Shown here: positions 19,616 through 25,088 of the stretch, piece after piece
Layout: every line of letters begins with the position of its first letter
Numbering within the stretch: the stretch's first letter is position 1
Source: Saccoglossus kowalevskii
Lineage: Eukaryota; Hemichordata; Enteropneusta; Harrimaniidae
NCBI RefSeq assembly: GCF_000003605.2
Contig: NW_003123408.1
Span: forward strand, 258,105 to 283,192
Reading direction: 5' to 3'
DNA: 25,088 bases
The notes under the pieces: model-generated
Told to the model about the DNA's origin: nothing
Seen by the model: only the letters and a program-made list of their open reading frames with translations
Database searches by the model: none
Translations under genes and position numbers: made by a program

Positions 19616-20014
19616 ATCAGAGGTACATTACTTGGGGTTTGCAACGCGCATAGTACTACTGTAATGTGACATCATGCCAAAATCCCATTCAAGTCTCATC
19701 TCATAGATAGCGAGACTGATGCTACGCCCTTCTGACATGACATAGGCAGTTTGTAATAAAATAATAAAACATGTATTACCACATTCATAGTGAAAAAATG
19801 TAATACAATGAAAATGTACAGAAAATATAGTTATCGTAGTCCGTCATATCGTGAGCTGCTATTTTGATCCACCTGGACATCACAGTATCCTAGTTACCTT
19901 GGGCATGCGCATTCGCGTTTTTCTTAGTTGGAACGCTTATGCGAGAGCGAGATTGAATCAGGATCTTGGTATCATGTCACCGTAGTTGTAAACCTCAGGT
20001 AATGTACCTCTGAT
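19616..20014. mobile_element. 399-bp fold-back element with about 110-bp arms
   Basis: The left end ATCAGAGGTACATTACTTGG and the right end, read in reverse complement, ATCAGAGGTACATTACCTGA, match, and similarity continues for about 105-115 bp on each side (GGTTT(G/A)CAAC, then GTGACAT, CCAA(A/G)ATCC, ATTCAA, and CTCAT/CTCGC blocks). The left arm has an extra GCGCATAGTAC-type insertion. The loop region contains a further GTATTAC...GTAATAC hairpin (about 19774-19805). No ORF and no obvious target duplication. Unrelated to the TA-flanked family. The right arm is relatively CpG-rich (GCATGCGCATTCGCG). Confidence 0.8.
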
Positions 20015-20880
20015 AATATATGGATGTATTGTGCTGTATCTCAAGAATTATAAAATATGTACCACTCTGTCATTCAAATTTGTGAGCACTACAACCCTTA
20101 ATTTGACTGTCAAAGTCATCTTTTTGTGAAAAGCTTTTAGTCAATAGAAAATTAATTCCACTTGGTCCAAAATTAACAAAGAAATTATTGAAAAATACAT
20201 GAAAATGTGGCACCAAGTTTTTTTGCGAGAGAAATGATGACAAAATACAATCATGAAAGTAACGAGACATATTTTATCACAGGTGTCCATATCGTAGTGT
20301 GATCGATAGTTTCCTTTTCTTTCCTACCGCATCTAGATCAGTCGCTTTTCTACAAGAACTGAGAATAAAGAAAAGAATAAATCAATATCCATGCAAACAC
20401 AAATCAATTCATTCCATGTGAGTTTAATTCCTTTTTAAATCGGTTCTCGATTCTTTTACTACGTCATATGCAATAGGCTGCTCTCAAGATTTTGTTTTCA
20501 AAAAAAATGAAAAAGTTTGGACCATTGAATGTCTTATTAATTTATTTTATATGAGATAAAAATACATGATACATGTATGTTGTAGAATCCATGTTGTGGA
20601 CTACATTTCCCTGTTCTAGCATTAACCCATTGAGCATCATTGTCAAGTTCTGTCACCATCTATACAATCTGCTCCTCCCTACAGGAAATATTGGAAAAAT
20701 TGACAAAACTTTTGGTTAAAAACTATAAGAAATATCCGAAACTGTCTGTATTGCCAAAAATGTTGATCAAGTTTACTGAAAATTTTACAAAATGTGTAAA
20801 TATTTGCACCTAATTTTTAGCAAGAAAAATATCTGGAATGTATTTCTGAGGTCAATGATTGAATGCAAGTACAGGTAGAC
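20015..20880. other. Intergenic or intronic, exon-like acceptor at 20684
   Basis: A strong pyrimidine tract (CTGCTCCTCCCTACAG, 20684) is followed by a phase-0 frame of 46 codons (EILEKLTKLLVKNYKKYPKL...) ending in TAA. The frame is Lys/Asn-rich, as expected of A-rich DNA, and its second half overlaps the dispersed A-rich repeat, so it is not called as an exon. Confidence 0.3.
20140..20240 (+). repeat. Dispersed A-rich repeat family, best copy
   Basis: It shares CACTTGGTCCAAAA, then TGAAAAATACATGAAAA and a CACCAA(A/G)TTTTT end with 9170-9262. Weaker relatives lie near 10905-11010, 11535-11600, 16430-16495, 20760-20830 and, in reverse, 8005-8060. The copies are too diverged and A-rich to define borders by eye. 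Composition-driven similarity cannot be excluded for the weaker ones. Confidence 0.4.
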
Positions 20881-21078
20881 CTACACCAAGGTTCTCCCAA
20901 ATCCACACCACTGGTAGTGAACAAATCTCAGCCAATTTCTAATTAGCCTCGCTGTTTCTATAGTCTTTGATACACTCATCTATAGTAAAGGTCTTGTTGA
21001 CATCCAACCACATGTAGGTTGTCAAACGGGGACCCGTTGATCATTGATCTGACATGTCAACCACTCAGCTACATGCAG
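20880..21078 (-). mobile_element. tRNA-derived SINE (head and body)
   Basis: On the minus strand the head has a perfect A box, TAGCTGAGTGG (21071-21061), and a B-box-like CGTTTGACAACC (21028-21017) 44 bases further on, the exact spacing of a tRNA. The B box carries a one-base insertion, so the tRNA fold is not intact. The less A+T-rich sequence that follows (to about 20880, with GAGGCTAATTAG and CCAGTGGTGTGGATTTGGG) is the presumed body. The 3' tail was not identified. Confidence 0.6.
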
Positions 21079-21283
21079 TCAATAGGAAGCATAAAACTTA
21101 TTTCCTATTCACTGTTTTCAAACAGCTCTTTTAGCTATGCCCGATGGAGATTTGTTGATTGTGATAGCAAATATTAGAAAAATAATAAAAGGGCATGTTT
21201 GTCACATAACAGGAACTTATAATTTTACCTCTGTGTGTCTTGGTGACTGACAAGCTTGTATTTAAGACATATACATTCACATA
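21079..21283. other. Intergenic, nothing recognised
   Basis: Short A+T-rich stretch between the SINE and MITE copy 5. No features seen. Confidence 0.4.
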
Positions 21284-21491
21284 CTGTAGAATACTTTATT
21301 TTCGCTTGGAATTTATTTTCGCTATTTTCGCTGAAAGGATGATTCCGTGAAAATAAAATCCAGCGAATATACATTTTTTCTTATATTTCTATATGAACTC
21401 ATAAAAAATCAGTGAAAATATATTCCATACAAAACGTCCAAAAAGCCTTTTCAGCGAAAATTAATTCCAGCAAAAATAAAGTATTCCACAG
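21284..21491 (-). mobile_element. TA-flanked MITE, copy 5 (complete, 208 bp)
   Basis: A complete member in reverse orientation, flanked by TA (21282-21283 and 21492-21493). The ends are CTGTAGAATACTTTATTTTCGC and GCAAAAATAAAGTATTCCACAG. The interior order is the mirror image of copy 2: TTTTCGCTGAAAGGATGATTC, then GTGAAAATAAAATCCAGCG, AAAAATCAGTGAAAATA, AAAACGTCCAAAAAGCC and TTTTCAGCGAAAATTAATTCC. An extra GCTATTTTC near 21320 shows a small duplication shared with copy 6. Confidence 0.85.
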
Positions 21492-22534
21492 TAAATCCCA
21501 TCTCAAACATGCATTTGTATCATTATTCAATTTAATCCAATTTTGTGCTTAAAAGTCATGGAAATCAAGCATTTCTGCCATTCTGGAACCAGATCTCAGT
21601 CATGCATATTTCATGTCCGAAAAAACAATTGCAGCTTGAAGTTAAAAATGTGTGTTTTTGATTCCATTATGTTCAAGAAACTGAATCGAGCATTGAAATG
21701 TAATCAAACTTTTTTTTGTCATCTTTTAAACACTATGATTTATTTAAAACCAAAACTTTGATACATTTTTTTCATTATTATAAAAAAAGTAATACAATTT
21801 TTAATGATTTATTTGGTAAATTTGAACCAAATTGAAAACAACGCAGCATTAAATTATTTTGTGAAAGATGATATTTGATATTCAAAAGTTACATGATACA
21901 GCATTTAAATTGTTAACATGGACTGGGAGTGAGAAATTCTTAATAAAAAAAAAACCAAACTGCTTCCAGATACGGTAGTTTGAATCAGATGATTTTAATC
22001 TGACAGTACAGGTACAGATGTGAGCAACATAATATCAGTACCAGCATGGCGCATAGCTTTTAATGGGGCAATGAATACATACGTCCATCCAATGCCATTC
22101 TTTTATTTCTCTCAGCTAAATTAAATCTGGTTTTCACTAATCTTTTCATCTATTCTCTGTGTCTTACTAAAGTAGACGGGTAGGAATGGTTAATATTTCA
22201 ATATGTCTTAAAGAAATCCGATTATTGAATTGGTTCATGTCGTTCCTGGGGGGTATGACATTATTTACTGATGTTTCCAAAAAATCAGATTAAAAGTGAT
22301 ACCATAATTACACTTTTAAAATATTAATGGTACTTCAAAATTGCTTTGATATTTCAGTAATGCTGTTTTTTTAAGTCGCAATATTGTTATTGTGCATGTT
22401 TCATGAGATACTGTCATCAGAAATTTAATTGGTTCTTGCATGTATTTTAAATTGTGATGACACCTGGTGACAATCTTCTAAGACCCCAAATGTAGCTCAT
22501 TTTGAAAAACTATTGACTGCAGAAAAAAAAAATA
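21492..22534. other. Intergenic, one Cys-rich chance frame
   Basis: A 72-codon + frame (21543-21761) carries seven cysteines (for example HFCHSGTRSQSC), but its acceptor candidates are purine-rich and out of phase with exon 4, so it is not called. The rest is A+T-rich without recognised features. Confidence 0.3.
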
Positions 22535-22617
22535 TTCACTGATTTTTAATTTTAGTGGATTTGATGATGTACATTTATTGTTGAATTTGCTTATTCACTG
22601 GATTTTATTTTAGCATA
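22535..22617 (-). mobile_element. Probable MITE interior remnant
   Basis: ATTCACTGATTTTTAATTTTAG and, 50 bases on, TTATTCACTGGATTTTATTTTAG match the inner TTTTCACTGATTTTT and TTCACTGGATTTTATTTT blocks of the TA-flanked family, without terminal repeats. Orientation could not be set firmly; the fragment sits 90 bp from copy 6. Confidence 0.35.
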
Positions 22618-22708
22618 TTTAGATATCGGAGAAATAAGCGAAAATGAAACTGAACGAATAATTAGGCCTATATACCGGTAGTTTACGTGTACATAAAATT
22701 GAGCAATA

Positions 22709-22875
22709 CTGTCGAATACTTTATTTTCGCTTGGAATTTATTTTCGCTATTTTCTCTGAAGGGATGATTCCGTGAAAAATAAAATCCAGCAAATATACTT
22801 TTTTTCCTATATTTCACATTAAACTTATGAAAAATCAGCGAAAATTAATTCCAGCGAAAATAAAATATTCCACAG
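22709..22875 (-). mobile_element. TA-flanked MITE, copy 6 (internal deletion, 167 bp)
   Basis: Flanked by TA (22707-22708 and 22876-22877), with ends CTGTCGAATACTTTATTTTCGC and AAAATATTCCACAG. It shares with copy 5 the extra GCTATTTTC and the GATGATTCCGTG block, so the two form a subfamily. Relative to copy 5 it lacks 42 bp: AATCAG joins directly to CGAAAATTAATTCC. Copy 5 has CAG(T/C)GAAAAT at both edges of the missing part, which points to a deletion between short direct repeats. Confidence 0.85.
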
Positions 22876-23783
22876 TATTCTTGGGAGTGGAACTACGTCA
22901 AAGAACATTCTACATTGCTTGAACGCACATCATTTATATGACTGCTGTGGAATGCTGGTCGATGAGCAGGTGATAACAGCTGAAGTTGAGAAAACAGCAC
23001 AAACTCAACTTTGTGCTAATCCTGAAAAACTAAATTTATATATGTTGCACCTGTAGGGGAATAGTACATTTTTCTGAGAGTTTTCGGCTTTTGTTTTCAC
23101 TGGTGATGGTTGCCAGGCAATGAAAATGCTCGGATGTCCGGCTCGAGAATACCAAAAAAATTTACTTTGCGGAAATAATAAATTGTAAAATATTTTGTAC
23201 AATGTAAAAAATCAAAACCAATCATATTTGTCGCATTGTAATGGATTTCTTTTATTACTTCTATATTTACATAAACAATCAGTCCATCATCAATCAACTT
23301 CCATTCAGCGCTTAAAAAAGCATAACACATCTGTCAAACTAATTGTTAAATTAAACTTGTCATGGATCGCATAGAAAATGAGTAATTTATTGATATTAAT
23401 AAAACACTCCTATTAATCACGCAATTGTTCAATAATATTGTAATAATAAATCATTTCTATTCAGCTGGCAATCAACACATTTCCACTATACACTGAATAA
23501 ATAAATAAATATTCAAAAAAAGAGCAACTGCAAAATACATATAAACTGTTTTTATACTGACAAGTAAACAATTTGGTCTTTGATTTTAGATACGTTTCAG
23601 AAAAACTGGAAAATGGCAAATGAAATTTCATAATTTGATGTCATCCAATATTTTTTTTATAATTCACAGTCATCCCTTACTAACAATTTTTCAATATTTC
23701 TTGACTTTTTCTAATTTTAAAACTTCTTGTGCATAATTTGCTATTACTGTAATCTTCAATTTCGTTGGGTTGGACAACGACTT
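22876..23783. other. Intergenic, nothing firm
   Basis: Two overlapping minus-strand frames (23005-23330) carry no recognised domain. An acceptor-like TTTGATTTTAG (23589) opens a 45-codon phase-0 frame with a hydrophobic stretch ending in TAA. It could be a distal terminal exon of the + gene, but nothing else supports it. Confidence 0.3.
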
Positions 23784-24268
23784 TAGCTAGCATTTGCAGA
23801 ACAGGATCCGTTTATACATGTAAGTGTGTCTTTGATAAAAAAGTAGCTAGCATTTGCAGAACAGGATCCATTTATACATGTATGTGTGTCTTTGATAAAA
23901 AAAGTAGCTAGCATTTGCAGAACAGGATCTGGATATACATGTATGCATATTTTTGATAAAAAAGTAGCTAGCATTTGCAGAACAGGATCCGTTTATACAT
24001 GTATGTGTGTCTTTGATAAAAAAATAGCTAGAATTTGCAGAACAGGATCTGGATATACATGTATGCATATTTTTGATAAAAAAGTAGCTAGCATTTGCAG
24101 AACAGGATCTGTTTATACATGTATGTGTGTCTTTGATAAAAAAAAGTAGCTAGCATTTGTAGAACAGGATCCGTTTATACATGTATGTGTGTCTTTGATA
24201 AAAAAAAGTAGCTAGCATTTGCAGAACAGGATCCGTTTATACATGTATGTGTGTCTTTGATAAAAAAG
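23784..24268 (+). repeat. 60-bp minisatellite, eight copies, two monomer types
   Basis: Units start (TAGCTAG or TAGCTAGC) at 23784, 23844, 23905, 23965, 24025, 24085, 24147 and 24209, with a degenerate ninth start (TAGATAGCT) at 24269. Unit lengths are 60-62 bp, varying in the A run. Each monomer has the palindromes GCTAGC, usually GGATCC, and ATACATGTAT. Type A has GATCC(G/A)TTTATACATG...GTGTGTC; type B (units 3 and 5) has GATCTGGATATACATG...GCATATT. The order is A A B A B A A A, so an A-B dimer of 120 bp was itself duplicated. Because 60 is a multiple of three, long repetitive frames appear on both strands; they are by-products. Confidence 0.95.
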
Positions 24269-24273
24269 TAGAT

Positions 24274-25088
24274 AGCTGGGCAATGTAATTTGTATTTAGG
24301 ATAATTTTGATGAAAACTTTGACTGAAATAGAATTGTTTTGTTCCCCAGATGTTTTATTGAAATCCTTTGAAGGTATCAAGACTCCTAGTACATTCCTCA
24401 TACCACTTGTTCGTTAAAAATACAATTCTAAACATCACACTAGAATTTCTATAAAGTAATAACTCATCATTCTGGAAGCTTTTCAAACGCAAGTGTTAGC
24501 AGATTCTATAAATAGTATGCCTCGTCAATTTGGAAATTGACTGTGGCTGGTTGTTATGTTTGTCATAATCGTTACACGCATGGTCTCTGAATGGTATCGC
24601 TTTTGAGTTGAAGTGCTGCAATTTAAGGTGTAGAATTTTTGTTATCAAATTTATGAATTACTCAACATGTTCCTTGTAATTGCCAATTTTCCAGTTCATT
24701 TGACGATGTGTCATACTGATGTTTAAACTGTTGTATAATCGTTGCTGTACATGCTTGGGCTGTTTTTGGTATTTACACGATGACGTCATAATAATGAAGA
24801 TGTTAATGCTTCACGAGTGGCATATGTTTCAAACAATTGAAAGACGTAATATGACAGTAAACAGTTCTTAAAATAGCCTTTTCACCACCATCTGAGCTTC
24901 CACCACATAGTTCTCTTTCGTATATTGATTGTTTCCAACGAATTTGTTAATCGGAGAATGTCGTGATCGAATCAGTATGCATAAATAATCATTGCATATG
25001 GGAAAAAAACAAAACAAAGTAATTATGTTGTATCTCATAAAGAGTGCCATGATAAATTAGAAAACCTAGTGAAATTTCCAAATGTAGC
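24274..25088. other. Intergenic to window end
   Basis: A strong acceptor-like TTGTTTTGTTCCCCAG (24349) precedes a frame reading VLLKSFEGIKTPSTFLIPLVR then stop. It requires an incoming phase that exon 4 does not supply, so an unseen exon would be needed. Otherwise A+T-rich sequence with no repeat or gene recognised. Confidence 0.3.

Noticed and set aside
20685-20825. Phase-0 terminal exon candidate of 46 codons
   Set aside because: The acceptor is good, but the frame is a Lys/Asn-rich reading of A-rich DNA and its second half overlaps the dispersed repeat family.
21543-21761. 72-codon frame with seven cysteines
   Set aside because: The in-phase acceptor is purine-rich, the donor phase is unsupported, and no family pattern is recognised.
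23783-24149. Overlapping 63-, 73- and 87-codon repetitive frames on both strands
   Set aside because: They are produced by the 60-bp minisatellite, whose period is a multiple of three. The 61- and 62-bp units break the frames where the ORFs end.
1-25088. CRISPR arrays, bacterial operons, prophage, rRNA or intact tRNA genes
   Set aside because: No spacer-repeat arrays with unique spacers (the only array is a contiguous 60-bp satellite), no long ORFs, no rRNA cores, and tRNA-like heads are degraded SINEs.

Overview
The window looks like non-prokaryotic, intron-rich, repeat-laden animal DNA. It is about two-thirds A+T by eye, with no operons, no Shine-Dalgarno-spaced genes, no long ORF (the longest uninterrupted frames are about 100 codons), no rRNA and no intact tRNA. 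It does hold vertebrate/invertebrate-type splice signals, tRNA-derived SINE heads, TA-flanked miniature inverted-repeat elements (MITEs), a 60-bp minisatellite and microsatellites. The palindromic words TACCGGTA (5 exact copies) and TACATGTA (7 copies outside the satellite) are clearly over-represented. From memory this mix resembles marine lophotrochozoans, perhaps a mollusc. That is inference, not proof.

Layout. 1-6136 is repeat-bearing intergenic DNA: a GC-richer island (170-470), MITE copy 1 (573-734), a SINE head (about 1570-1645), a 308-bp inverted-repeat element (2145-2452) followed by a (TTCTA)5 tail, a second SINE-like head (about 3088-3155), a 21-bp RNA-hairpin candidate (3428-3486), MITE copy 2 (4353-4551) and a short Cys-rich minus-strand frame (5858-5965). 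6137-18269 carries the one gene model I can build, on the + strand. Exon 1 (6137-6383) has a 5' leader and the start codon, followed by exon 2 (8244-8289), exon 3 (10504-10709) and exon 4 (18123-18269). Each exon is open in only the frame that the preceding junction demands. The first two exons join to give a textbook signal peptide (MKVVVIYL + INLLFAQC...). The 141 residues assembled so far describe an unrecognised secreted or type-I membrane protein with six cysteines after the predicted cleavage site. Its 3' end was not found with confidence; an alternative terminal exon (12869-13111) with a downstream AATAAA is offered.

18270-25088 is again repeat-rich: a 399-bp fold-back element (19616-20014), a tRNA-derived SINE (about 20880-21080), MITE copies 5 and 6, and an eight-copy 60-bp minisatellite (23784-24268) with two monomer types. 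Introns 2 and 3 hold a perfect 37-bp tandem duplication (9786-9859), MITE copies 3 and 4, and a diverged direct duplication (15345-15559).

The gene model rests on splice-site and phase reasoning only. Transcript data would decide it.
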